In this document: one piece after another, positions 33,886 through 45,572 of the stretch
How the letters are laid out: each line of letters starts with the position of its first letter
How positions within the stretch are numbered: the first letter of the stretch is position 1
NCBI RefSeq assembly: GCF_000264995.1
Contig: NW_006767440.1
Coordinates: 800,787-864,786 of the forward strand
Direction of reading: 5' to 3'
Source: Punctularia strigosozonata HHB-11173 SS5
Lineage: Eukaryota; Basidiomycota; Agaricomycetes; Corticiales; Punctulariaceae
DNA length: 64,000 nucleotides
Program-made: the position numbers and the translations under genes
Notes under the pieces: generated by a model
Told to the model about the DNA's origin: nothing
What the model saw: the letters and a program-made list of their open reading frames with translations, nothing else
Database searches by the model: none

Positions 33886-36106
33886 GTCGAGCCACGACTC
33901 CCTGACGAGGCGTCATTCGATTAGTCAGTGGCTTTGTGGACAGCCGCAGCGGTTATCACATACATCAGCTGGTCGACAGTGGGGAGGTCGACCGTGACAA
34001 CCACTGCTTCATGAGGACTGGACCGCAATGCGGGCGACGGAACAGGCGCCAACATTGCGAAGTGTGGACGATGGCAAAAACCAAGAGGATCCTGCGAGAA
34101 TTGCGGCAGGAAAATGCGAGATGGGGAGTCGTTTGAGCCGAGGTTGCTGCCCTTTATTCAGGCCTTGTTCGCTGAATGGCAAGATGTAGGTCCGGAACAC
34201 GAGCGGAGTGTTGGTTGGCATGCTTCCGACTGCTTCCGGAATGTTACTCGAGGCGCGTGTACGATTTACGAGCTGTCATACTTACGCGCGTGTATCGTCC
34301 GATACCGAGAATGGCACATTGTCGAGTCGAGAATGACTCTGCCTGGGCGTCGGTCCGGGAGCGCCACATATTCTTACTCTAGTAGTGGCATGGCCTCGGA
34401 GTGGTCAAGTATGATCAGACTGCTAGCTGCAATAATCTAGTGGGGGGCGTATCGATCTCCACCACGAACTCTAGATGCTTCGCAGCTTTGGCACCGAATT
34501 CCCCTGACGTGAAGTTCCACGAGCGCCCCCATCACACTCCAACATCACCCCGATGGCCGACTCGGCGATCTCGAGGCCAATGAGCAAATTCTAAACATCA
34601 CCTTGTATATTGCTGACTGTCTAGGCACACAGTCGCAAGGGTGAAGACATCGATTGAATCTAGTCATCTTCTACGCTACCTTCCAATTTATAGCTAACCC
34701 CCCAAAACAGCCAGACTTCCGGTATGCCGCGGCCCATATGCGGATTCAATGATCTCACCATCATCGACACCACCGGCGATCAGCTTCTATGTTCTTAGGA
34801 ATGGCAAAGACAAGCCCTTATCCACCATTTCAACGATTCTTGTTTTCTACGCCGTGGTAACGTCTCTCATGCTCTCGCCATGTTCATCTTGAGTGTCGAA
34901 CAATTTCGCTGTCAGGCTTTCGGGCTTGGAAATGCCTGCGGCGGCTCGAATGAGGCTCTAGATATGACGGCGGTGATCCCTGTTGCCGACTTCCTCAGGC
35001 TTCCTTAGCTGTGACAATCTGCCGGGAAATGCGCTCAGGGTTTGTCCACGCTCATCCTTCTCTGTCCCAACTCACACTTGCTTGAAGGAATATATCACGA
35101 CAAGTCAATACTTTTCTGTTCCGATATCTGGAACATATCGGACTTCACGCGAGCTGCGTGTCCTTGTCGCTCGCTGGCGCGACGAAGCCATTCATTGAGA
35201 AAAAGGTGCTGCAACGTTGATGTTGTCACCCGGACTTGGACCAGCACTTGGACGCAGCTCCCAAGCGCTCTGATTATAAAATATAGTCGCGGTGCTCAAG
35301 GCAATAGATGTTAGGTTGTTTTGCCATCCTTCGATTGACAACATACGCGGAACGATAGCCATACGAGGCCGGGGCACGCACTTAAGCCCCCTCCCCCCTG
35401 GATGAAAGAGCTAGAAATGATCTCAATCGAATAACTGTAGGCACCGCGACCTCGCAAAGCATGGTCAGTGTGGTTTACATATGTTCCATGATTTCCAAGC
35501 ATCCCATAAGTCCGTGACGGCTAACATCACGACGCGAAACTGGTGGCGGGTACAGTCAAGAATTCAGCGTTGTATCATTTGTGTAGAAGCTGACCATCAT
35601 GCGCTGATGAGTACGGGAACGGGGTACATACGCCAGCCAGAGCGATCGGAGTTCTTGCACAAGGACTTCAACTTGAAGTTCGAGTTGGCGGGATTGCTCT
35701 GTCTTGGATCTGAAGTCTAGCTATATCACAATGGTTCGTTTGACATTGAAATTTCAACAAGTCCAGCGTTCCAGTGTGCAACGTAGAACGCAAAGAAATA
35801 GCGAGGGCTGGGTCCAGCGCCAGGATGCCGGTGACGCCGTTAAGCGTGAGAAACACTATTCAATCAACAAAGGCCGTGGGAATACGAGCTTCGGAAGGTC
35901 AATGTGGCGGTGCCGCCAAACAACGCGACATCATTTCACGTGACGTGGACGCGACCTCATAGCACAGCCACAACATCTCCGGATTAAAACGTCAGGGGCG
36001 ATATGCCGCCGCCAAACCCGCTGTCCCTGCTACGCTCACCCTTATCGCCACCCCAGGTCTCACCCAACCCTATCCTCGTTCCCCCTCGTTTCACCGTCTC
36101 AACGCA
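33886..36106. other. Gene-poor stretch upstream of H1b
   Basis: About 2.2 kb with many short frames. A region near 34930-35200 (plus) has weak F-box-like flavour but is broken by stops. The last 180 bp carry the shared H1 promoter element. Confidence 0.45.
35935..35947 (+). promoter_or_regulatory. Element TTCACGTGACGTG upstream of histone H1b
   Basis: Identical to the 13-mer at 9499-9511 in front of H1a and at a similar distance from the start (160 versus 175 bp). Confidence 0.5.
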
Positions 36107-37179
36107 ATGTCTGCCCCCTCGTCTCCCGAACCCAAGCCCGCCTCACAGACCGAGGAGAAGGTTGCTCCGTCCTCGAAGAAGAGCTCTCCTGCGAAGAGCC
36201 CTGCCGCTAAGAAGTCGGCCGCGACCAAGAAGGCTACTACTAAGAAGTCGTCTGTATCCAAGAAGCCCGCCCCGCAGGCCAAGGCTTCGGGGCACCCATC
36301 CTGGAAGGATCTCATCAAGGTTCGTTTTTCATGTTCGTATCTTGCACTACCTACATCGACGAACCTGCGCATCTAGGAATGCATCGTCGATCACCCCGAC
36401 GACAAGCGCGCCGGTGTCTCGCGACCCCAGATCAAGAAGGTATGCCGATCCGGTTTCCTAGCTTGCAATTTGTCCGCTGACCCACGGTTATCACTCTTCC
36501 GTAGTGGGCTGAGGACAAGTACAACATCGACATGAGCGGTGCCAACGTCTCGCACATGAACCGCGCCATCGCATCCGGCGCCGAGGTGGGCATCTTCCTT
36601 CTCCCTAAGGGCGTTTCCGGCAAGGTCAAGCTCGCGCCTAAGAACGTCGCATCCAAGGAGGTTAGTCCAATGTTCCTACCGTCTTACGCTCTACGTCCTA
36701 AACGTTTGCCAGAACGAGCCCGCGACCAAGAAACCCGCTACTGCTACCACCTCGAAGAAGCCTGTCGCCAAGTCTGCTCCCACGAAGAGGTCCGCGGCTA
36801 CCAAGACTTCGTCCACTAAGAAGTCCACTGCTACGAAGAAGGCCGCGACGAGCAAAGCGCCCGCTCGAGCAGCCCTCGCCACCAAGTCGTCTACCGTACC
36901 TGCGAAGAAGGCTGCCGCCCCGAAGAAGACTGCCACTGGGACCAAGAAGGCGCCGGCGAAGAAGACGTCCAGTGCGAAGAGCATCGAGAAGAAGGTAGAT
37001 TCGTATTCGTGCATCTGTAAGCACTCCGATGCTGATCGTCTTCGTAGGCTGCTGCCAAGACCGCCGCGACGAAAGCGTCGAAGGCTAAAGCCAAGCCCGC
37101 ATCCTCCAAGAAGGCGGCACCGGTATCCGCCACGAAGGCGAAGCCGACGTCTAGGCGTGCCGCGAGAGCGTCGGCATGA
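36107..37179 (+). CDS. Linker histone H1, copy b
   Basis: Five exons: 36107-36319, 36377-36439, 36505-36660, 36713-36994 and 37048-37179, giving 281 residues. A longer basic N-terminal tail than H1a (about 60 residues, Ser/Lys/Ala) leads to HPSWKDLIK, ECIVDHPDDKRAGVSRPQIK, WAEDKYNIDMSGANVSHMNR, GAEVGIFLLPKG and SGKVKLAPKN, the same winged-helix domain. The C-terminal tail is Lys/Ala/Thr-rich with KKPVAKSAP-type units and ends TSRRAARASA. The introns after the first two globular segments match H1a in place, but H1b lacks the H1a intron inside LPKG and the last two small exons. Both copies look intact, so the genome probably makes two H1 variants. Confidence 0.92.
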
Positions 37180-37789
37180 TCGTCGCCTATGGCACGCATA
37201 TGCACTACTGCTTGGACGCCTGGCCCGTTTGTCATATTTATCCACTTCTAGACTTTCTATCCGTGCGTCGCGCTGTCGTAGGACGCGCGTGCATGGACCC
37301 ATACTATTAGTCCATGTTTCGGACTTGTCATCTGTCTTATGTCCGGTGTACTGTATACGCGTAGGATTCTCTTAGTGGTAATGTATCCCTGAATCATGAT
37401 CTACTTGTCACGCTCAGTTGATGTGTCTGAATCTGAGCAATATTCGAATGCGTAATGCCCTTGCAACGCCACGTGGTGATGAATGTCGCCGCGCGAGTTT
37501 ACACCTTGCGTGCTAACTGCTACCACATCCAAAGGACCAGGAGCCATCGCTCATATCTAACTTGCGCTCTACAGCTGTATTAGAGATTTTGTTTTGATTC
37601 TCGGCTTTTAGGATGTTCTTCGATATGTGAGCCTTCACTATTATGTGCCCACTAGGACGGACGCGTCTAGAATATTAATGCAAGCCTCTCAGTCCAGAGA
37701 CTCTTCATGGACAGCGTCCGCAATACGGACAATCTACCGACGACAGGAAATATAGGATAGATTGCGAGATCGAAGCTGCCGCCGACAAC
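37180..37789. other. Gap after H1b
   Basis: About 600 bp without a gene. The last 25 bp before 37790 still read as GH31-like sequence (EIEAAADN), so the left break of the GH31 piece lies around 37750-37770. Confidence 0.45.
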
Positions 37790-38503
37790 ATGGCGAAATA
37801 CTTGGAGGTCAAACACCGCTTAATGCCCTACATATACAGCCTCGTGCGTGTCGTCGCTCCGCGTAGAGAGTGCCTGCTAATCCGATGTTGCTCATCATAC
37901 CCAGGCTCTGAAAGCGCACGAGACTGGCGCGCCCGTTCAACGCGCGATGTTCATCGAGTTCTTCTCACGACGCACTACCTCGACAAACAGTACATGCTCG
38001 GTTCGTCGCTCCTAGTGGCGCCCGTCTTTGTCCCGGAGGGCGAAGAATCCGAGTATTACCTCCCCGCTGGCCGATGGACGTCCTTCTTCCATCCCGAACG
38101 CGTCGTCACCGGCCCGACGTGGGTCAAGGAGGTGGTGCCGCTGGACGACATCCCCGTCTGGGTTCGCCCCAACACGATCCTCTGCCTGGGCCCGGAGCAC
38201 ACTGGTCGGCCGGACTACAAGCTGTCGGAGGGGCTGGAGGCCCGGTTGTATGAGCTCGAAGAAGGGGCCAAGGTCGAGGCCGTGATCCCGACGGGCGAGA
38301 CGGGCAAGGTTGCGGGCACAGTGCGTGCGGAGAGGAAAGGGGCGGAGATCAGGGTGAGCGTGGTCGACGGCGAGGTGGGGCTTGCGAGCATTTCACTGTT
38401 CGATGAACGCTTGCAGATCACGGGTGTCACTGCTGGCGGGAAGGTTCAAGGTAAGGCGGTGGAGGTGGAGAAGGGCGCAAAGGAGGTCATCTTCACAGTG
38501 TAA
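37790..38503 (+). pseudogene. Orphan C-terminal piece of a GH31 alpha-xylosidase
   Basis: The sequence starts in the middle of a GH31 gene: MAKYLEVKHRLMPYIYSL, intron 37842-37904, ALKAHETGAPVQRAMFIEF, then THYLDKQYMLGSSLLVAPVF, YLPAGRWTSFF, VPLDDIPVWVRPNTILCLGP and the C-terminal beta domains to a natural stop. The catalytic Asp residues and about two thirds of the protein are missing upstream. Between MFIEF and THYLD the frame shifts, because a few bases of the usual connecting segment (about 7 nt by comparison with the family) are gone. I therefore read it as a truncated, decayed copy. The left-edge gene at 1-588 is the obvious intact relative, in the opposite orientation. Confidence 0.8.
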
Positions 38504-38917
38504 CTCTCGAGACAGTGCAGAAACAAGCTCAGTAATGCGCGCTGGCCGGCCTGCGTGATCATTGATCAGTCTGCCCAAGCATGTCATCGCCGAGGTTGTT
38601 GACTGGCAGGAGCCTCCGCCACCCATTATGCAAAGCTATTGCCTACAACAGCATGCCGACGTAGCCAGGATCGTTACAAACGTGATTTTCGAAGAGGTAA
38701 ATAGCCGAACCGACCAAGGAGTCATAGGAGTATATGTCACCGCTATCGCGCTCAAGAGCTCTGGGCCGATTCGCCTGCCGCCGCCCGCGAAGCGAGAGAG
38801 ATCTGAGCTCGGACACGCCGCCCCGTCATGGCCTCGCCACGTCCGCGCTAGGCCTCTCCAATACGCCTCCTCCTCGCTCGATATCGTCGCACCAAAAGCT
38901 GTCAAATCGCCTGCGCT
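38504..38917. other. Spacer before the duplicated kinase-WD40 unit
   Basis: About 400 bp without a gene. Part of it (roughly 38780-38910) resembles 43120-43250 between the two kinase-WD40 copies. Confidence 0.4.
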
Positions 38918-39426
38918 CGGACGCCTTTTCTCTATGGATAGAAGGAACTTGGATGTGCGACGACGTGGTCATTCTTTCCCCCTGAACACCTTAACCGTTC
39001 GCCTACCGCTGTACTTTGTTGTTGGATGAATGTTACGATGTCGCCTCCCAATCGACCACTCTATCCGTGGCGCATGTTACATAAGGGCACTGCGTCGACG
39101 AGAACGGGGAACCGATGCAAATATACACGGCATGTATACACGGCATGTACGGTACATGTCGCATCTTGGAAGATCTGGACATGACACGGCGTCAACTGAG
39201 TCGCGCGAACGGTTCCTGGAACGCCTTTCAGGCCGTCGACAATTTCCAAGATAATATGATAACGGTATGGATGACGTTTCGCGAGTGACGACCAGTTCAT
39301 GCGCTTCTAGCCTGTGGACGCAAATCGTCGCCGTCAACTACCATTTTGACTGGTCAGGGAGGTCCATGCACGACGAAAGCGGATACGCAACTCGAAAACG
39401 ATCCCATCCCGATACCCCACGCTGGC
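38918..39426. repeat. Duplicated 3' flank, copy 1
   Basis: Long near-identical match to 45080-45572. Both contain GGAACTTGGATGTGCGACGA, CTGCGTCGACGAGAACGGGG and AATTTCCAAGATAATATGA. A 14-bp direct duplication of TATACACGGCATG near 39120-39150 is present only here. The match continues into the coding regions and marks the left end of the tandem duplication. Confidence 0.9.
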
Positions 39427-42076
39427 CTAATCGACCTCTCCATCCCATATTTTCACCAGACCGTCCGAACTCCCCGAGACGAGGTGCTTGCCATCGGGCG
39501 AGAACGCAACGGAGCTCACTCCAAAACTGCGACCGTGAGCTTGCCAAGGCCCTGCCACGGTCTGTCCCGTCTGCGCGTCCCATATCCGGATCGTGCGGTC
39601 GTCTGAACCGGAGACGATGTACTGGCCATCCGGCGAGAATGCCACGGAGGTGACCACGTATTTGTGCCCTTGCCCTTGCAATGGCCCCAGCACCGTCTGT
39701 CTTGTCTGAGCGTCCCAGATCCGGATCGTATTGTCTACGGAGCCCGAGACGATGCGCGCGCCATCGGGGGAATATGCGACTGACAAAACCCAGCGGTCGT
39801 GGCCTCGCAGCGGGTCCCCGACTGGCTGGCCTGTCTTGGCGTCCCAGAGTCGAATCGTGCTGTCGTCGGATCCAGAGGCGACGTTCTTCCCATCCGGCGA
39901 AACTGCGACGCTGTTAACTTCGCCAGAGTGACCCCGTAAAGGCTCGCCGATGGCCTGTCCCGTGTGCGCGTCCCAGAGTCGGAGCGTGTAGTCGTATGAG
40001 CCCGAGACGATGCGGTCGCCGTCGGGTGAGAATGCGACACAGGAAACCCAATGTGTATGCCCTTCAAGCGGCTGTCCGACCTGCTGCCCCGTCTCCACGT
40101 CCCACAGTCGCACGGTCTCGTCACCTGAGGCCGAGGCAAGGCGCTTTCCATCGGGGGAAAACGACACCGAGCTGACGTCGGACGTGTGTCCCCGTAAAGG
40201 CTCGCGGATTTCCTTTCCAGTGTGCGCGTTCCAGATTCGGATGATTTTGTCCCCGGATCCCGAGGCGATTTGCGAGCCATCCGGAGAGAAGGAAACAGAA
40301 AACACTTCGTTGGTATGGCCTCGCATCGTACGCTGCAGCGCTAGCCCTGATGATGGAGTCAATACAACGCGCACAACGCATCCAAATACCGCGTACCACC
40401 ACGCCTATTGAATTTCTGCGTCATCCTTGCCATCGCCTGCTGGATCCCCTGTCGCCTCTTGTCAACGTGAGGCCCAAGTTTGTCCATCACGCGTCCGGGA
40501 TATTGCTTCAAGTTCATGTCTGGCAGGAACGAAGACATCGTGCCGAGGACCAATATCATATCAATCGCACGCGTCTCGCGCAAATTTGTTTCTGTTGATT
40601 CGCCTAGCATGGTTTCAAGAGACTCAGAAAGCGTGCTTGAACCAGCGTTACTGAATATAGCAGCCCTGCCCATCTCTGTGCGAGTTGAGTACAGAGCTTG
40701 TGGGAACATGACAACGTGGCCAACCTGTAGACAGCATCTCGTCGAGCACTTGACGATCCACCTCCGCAAGGCCTTCGTCCAGCAGCTTCGCAATCAACCG
40801 TCGAGCAGTTTTATACCATTGAAGCCGATTTAGTACTTCCAAAATCCGAGGTCGCTCAGACGGGCGTGCTACCCAACAGGAGCTGATGACATTGCTCCAG
40901 ATGAAATCGTCCAGGCCTAACGCCCGTGCATGAAGAGGACGCTCCGGTCGTTTGCCGTCGCGAACTTTGAGTAGGACCACGAGTTCGTGTGGGATATTGT
41001 AGAACGGGTGCCGCTCAGCAAAGATCTGTTCAGAGTATTTGGTTACATGGTTCAACTATGTCGGACTGATGGTTGAACTGTGCTCACCTCCCACGCGGTC
41101 ATCCCAAACGCATACACGTCAGACTTCCACGTCAACGTCTTGCCCTTCTCCTCGATATCGGACAACTCGGGGGCCATGTAACGGAACGAGCCCCAATTTG
41201 CTGACGACCCAGCAGTCGGTGCCAGAGTGGCGGTACCAAGTACCGTCGTGGCGAGACCAAAGTCACTGAGACGCGCATACCCAAGGCTGTCAACGAGGAC
41301 ATTGCGCTGCGTCCCGATGACTGAATATTGATTGACCGTTCAGGAGGATACCCACTCACACTTTTGAGATCTCCGTGGACGAGACCGCTGGCATGCATGT
41401 ACTCCAAGCCACGAGCAACGTCCGTGATCTGACGTGGCCCCGTGAGGTTGACACGGTGCGCATCAAAACGCGACGCTCACAAGTTCAACGCGATTCGCAC
41501 GCGGGTAGTTTTCAAGATACGACATGACATCGCCATGCTCCATCCATTCCGACACGATGCACGCTTGGTACGACGGATCGATGCCGATGAAGGGGACGAT
41601 ATGTGGGTGATTCAGTCGTTTCCAGACGACAGCCTCCCTGCAAAACACCTGATCGTAGTCGCCGAGTTGACCGAGCGGACGGTTTGGTCTGGCATCGTAG
41701 GTGACGCACCTTCATGAACGATTTCCCATCCCTGACGTGCAGTCGCATGAACTTCAGAGCCACAGCTGTGCCGTTGTAGGTCCCCCGGTATACGTCGGCG
41801 AATCCGCCAGCGCAGGGTGGATCGGTCCCAATCCTGGCCAGTCCCGACAACCTGTACCTGGTGGGTACGAGCCCGCTTTCCCCGCACAGTTCTCTCAGCG
41901 TGCGCAGGGACCTTCGAAACGTACCGTCCGTTTGACGTATCTGGTCGAGGCTCTAGAGAGCATCTTGAGTTCCTCGTTTCGCTCCTTTGCGGTCCATGCG
42001 ATGAACCACTCACGTTGTCTAACAAGTCTATCTTCGCCTGCAAGTCCACGGTATGAGGCGCTGAACTGTCCTCCAT
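39427..42076 (-). CDS. Kinase-WD40 fusion protein, copy 1 (753 residues)
   Basis: Eight exons: 42076-42014, 41952-41710, 41648-41481, 41428-41360, 41306-41088, 41025-40725, 40675-40397 and 40346-39427. A short N-terminal helix (MEDSSAPHTVDLQAKIDLLD) precedes a TKL-type kinase domain (about residues 60-355). Its motifs are AGGFADVYRGTYNG, VALKFMRL, VFCREAVVWKRLNHPHIVPF, hinge IVSEWMEHGDVMSYL, catalytic LVHGDLKS-RNVLVD, SDFGLATTV, SFRYMAPEL, SDVYAFGMTAWE and SSCWVARPSERP. A linker of about 90 residues joins seven WD40 repeats filling exon 8, each with GH...V.SVAFSPDG...SGS.D.TIRIWDA. HGD instead of HRD makes it a non-RD kinase; ATP- and Mg-binding residues are present. The single-gene model is forced by phase-1 splicing across the linker. 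It is paired in tandem with copy 2. Confidence 0.88.
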
Positions 42077-45000
42077 GTAACGTCGCTCTGGATGTAGGTG
42101 AGGAAGCGTTGGGGCAAAGGGTCGGCCACCGTTGCGCCTCGTTGATGTCCTCGATAGCGATTAGCGCCGAGAGGCCCGTCTGGGTTAAAGCGGCAAGCAT
42201 GGCTGTTCGCACGTGTATCACCTTTGTACAATGCATGGCGGCAGTGCGGTAGGCTGTTGTGCGTGCATTGCCATTGGACCTAGTTATTTATACGGGAGAG
42301 CATGCGCAGAAGCATGGCTCCTATCTTGCATTAACCGTTTTCGGCTGTAAGCATGAAGCTCGTATATACATTACTCTCGTCGTGAGCAGCTAGGCTAAGT
42401 CGCGAGGCTTGCCAGAGTTGACTTGAGACCTGCGTTGTGCCGCTAATAAGGAGTTAGCCTCGGACGGTCGATATGGCAGGATCGTCCGGGCTCCCGTGCA
42501 CCTCTCAACAAGTCAGTCCGACTCGCGGGCACGCATTTGGTGAGCGCCAGAAACTCAGGCGGTCAGCTCGAGCAGGCGCCAGGTACGATCATCCGCCGAG
42601 GTTTCGGGGACTCCGCGTTCCTCCCAGCAGATCCTGCACCAGCAACCTCTCGGGCCGTCATGAAGCGTAAGACGGTGTAGGATTCACGAGATATTCTAAG
42701 CTTTCAGATGCTAGCCCCGCTGACGACGAGCTCGCCGGTGGATCCTGTGTTTGTGGTTTCATGCGGGATGCGTGCTCAGAAACGTCGTGGGTCGTGCCGG
42801 AAGAGCCGAGAGTTGTCGAGAGTCGCAAGAGAGCTGAACTGAGCTGACAGAGGTGGCCCGCTCCAGGATTGGAGGTGACGTTTCGAGTTTGGAAGCTGAC
42901 TCTGAGCTAAGAAGGAAAGGCAGCCATGTCGAAGTCGAAGTCGGCGCGAGAGGTCGGTGGGCAAACGCGACCGACGATCCCGACGATCATCGTCGCGTCT
43001 CGCGGAAGTCCGCTCAGGTCCGCTCTCGCACTCTCACCGCGCCGGCTCAGGTACCTCCACTTCCGCGCACACAACGCAAACCCTGAACCGATATCACCGT
43101 CAAGTCCCGGTGAAGCGCGAGCGATTTCCCCCCCCTCACGTATAGGCGCCCGCTCATGGCCTTCGCCGCTCTGCCCGCAATACGCCTCTCTGACTCCTTG
43201 CAACCCATGCGCCAGCCTCAAGCGACGTACTTGCATCAAAATCTGTCAAATACCCGGCGGCGGCACCGCATCGCCTTTGTTACCTGCAAACCCAAAGGCG
43301 CACGATCCAACGGCGCACAAGTTCTATCACGTCGGGCTACGAGGCGATCTCATTCGGTATGTCCCATGCATGTCGCGCCCCCTCGCCACATCGTCATCGG
43401 CGCGTTCTGTTCTCCCTCTTTTTTCCACAGGTATGGTATATGGGTCTGATGACGGCCTGAATATCGTGGTCGACATCTACCGGAGCTCTTGCCTTGACGT
43501 CTCCGCATCGGCGGACGCTACATCGGCGGCCTGCGTGCGTCTCATCACCTTCTGTTCGTACATACGCCGGGAGTGAGTGACGAACCAATCTCGATGCTTT
43601 GGACGCCATCTCACATCTGTGCCAGCGATCCAATGCGCGGCGTTCCTCGACAAAGACAGCGAAAGGCAGGGCGGATACATAATAGACCGGGCGGACAACG
43701 ACGCCTCTGCAAAAATCGCTGATTGTGAGTCGTTGTTGTATGCACGGTGCTGGTACAGACATCTAACCTCAGCATGCAGCTGCGCTTGACGTAACGCGAT
43801 TCGATTCTGGGCTCGACACTTCCATGTTGAAGGATGTCCACATCGTCGGATCCTCCGCGCTCCCCTTGCCGCCATCGCGTGAACTATCAAAGCTCGAGGC
43901 CGCGTTTCGGGCATTCATTGCTTCGAGCTTTCGAGAGATGTCACGTCGGGCGGCTTGTGTTTGAAGGGCATTACCCGTGCGCTCCTACCCCTTTTCCCAT
44001 CCTCCAGATGCTGATGCCTGTTGTTCTGCAGACACGGCGCACAAGGCAACCAGTAGCGTCGTCGCGCGAATGTACCGGCCGCCGCATTGACTTGACGACC
44101 ACTCGCCATGATCACAATATCGCCCGGAAATCTCGGAAGTGAATTCGTTCGCGTTTACGACCGCTCGAGCGCCATCTGGCTCATCTCCGTGTTAGCCTCC
44201 GACGTCCGGCGTATCTCGACGACGACGCAGCTAGCGTTCGGTAACGCCAATTGCTCATGCAATCCAGGCTATGGTAAGTTCTCGCCCTCTCTGCGTGTCC
44301 GAGGTCTGCGCCGACGCTCAACTCTTGCTTCCAGCTCTGCTACCTCAGGCTTCGCGAACCGGAGACACGTCCGCGAATACGCGACTGCCGTGGCCCGCTT
44401 GCTTTGCTGAGCTTTGAGAGGTCTCCTCTCCCATCGACCTTCCCTCTGCACCTTCGGATGTTCTCTTGCGCCGGCGATTGGACGGACAAAGACCTACATC
44501 ATCGACTATATGCACCCACGCAAGTCTCAATCGCAGTCCCAAAGACGCGCGAGGGGCTAAGCCCTTCTTGTAATGGATGGACTGATGCTCGTACCGATCC
44601 TCTACGATGCTGATGGCCTTGCCAGCTCTTCGCCCATCCTCGATCCATCCTCCCGTGCGATCGAGCATGACGGGTGTCCATGCCGTCCGTCGATTCCAAC
44701 TGGCGATGACCGTTCAAATACATTCGCCCATGAAGATGCGCTCACGACCTCTTCTCCGACGTTCTTCCGGTCACTGGGGAATTCGACAGGTCAAGGCTAC
44801 GGGACCAGGCTCAGTACGCGGCGCCTTCCGGCTCTTCCGACGTTCTGCTGAGGTGTATCAATCTGCATTTCTCCCTCGCGCGCCGCCCCGGACCGTCGAC
44901 CGGTGGCACCTGCTCGGCCGCTTGTCGTCCCCAAGCCATGCACGCACCGGGCTCCGCGCACTGGGTGAACTTCGATCGGAAGATGGTGACGGAACGGAGG

Positions 45001-45079
45001 ATGACAATCGCGATGTAGCGTAGCATCCGAAATGCGCCAGTGCTACTGGCACTGCATTCAGTACATCACTACACTCCGT
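42077..45079. other. Spacer between the two kinase-WD40 copies
   Basis: About 3 kb with several long-looking plus-strand frames (42926-43576, 43577-43789, 44607-45023). No consistent splice set links them. A stretch reading AHDPTAHKFYHVGLRGDLIR then DGLNIVVDIYRSSCLDVSAS near 43300-43510 looks once-coding but changes frame. I do not name a gene here. Confidence 0.4.
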
Positions 45080-45572
45080 CGGACGCCTTTTCTCTATGGA
45101 CAGTAGGAACTTGGATGTGCGACGACGTGGAGATACTTTGCTCCCTTTGCACCTCGATCGTTCGCCCGCCGTTGTACTTCGTTGACGCGTGAATATTACA
45201 CTGTCACCTCCGGCTCAACCGCTCTATTCATGGCGTGTGATATACAAGGGTACTGCGTCGACGAGAACGGGGAACCGATGCAAATATACACGGCATGTAC
45301 GGTACGTGTCGCATCTTGGAAGGTCTGGATATGACACGGCGTCCACCGAGTCGCGCGAACGGCCACTGGAATGCCTTTCAGGCCGACGACAATTTCCAAG
45401 ATAATATGACAACGGTATGGATGACGTATCGTGGGTGACGACCAGTTCATGCACTTAGCCGGTGGACGCGAATCGACACCATCAACTACCATTGACTCGT
45501 CAGTGAGGTCCATGCACGACGAAAGCGGATACGCACCTCGAAACCGATCCCATCCCGACACCCCACGCTGGC
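45080..45572. repeat. Duplicated 3' flank, copy 2
   Basis: Counterpart of 38918-39426; the same order of landmarks at an offset of about 6.15 kb. Lies just downstream of the stop codon of kinase-WD40 copy 2. Confidence 0.9.

Noticed and set aside
34930-35200. Possible F-box C-terminal fragment (plus)
   Set aside because: Two frames with weak leucine-rich flavour but many stops and no recognisable F-box; too little support.
39427-40374. WD40 array as a stand-alone gene
   Set aside because: The stand-alone start would be a weak one inside the intron before GLALQRTMRGHT. Phase and the conserved linker favour fusion with the kinase, and copy 2 behaves the same.
41953-41955. Apparent stop (TAG) at the start of kinase-WD40 copy 1 exon 2
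   Set aside because: It is the splice acceptor. Splicing after this TAG gives LLDN joined to SLDQIRQTDG with the same exon length (243 nt) as copy 2, so the gene is intact.
42926-43576. Plus-strand frame of 217 codons between the kinase copies
   Set aside because: The apparent introns do not keep frame and no domain is recognised; kept as spacer with a note.
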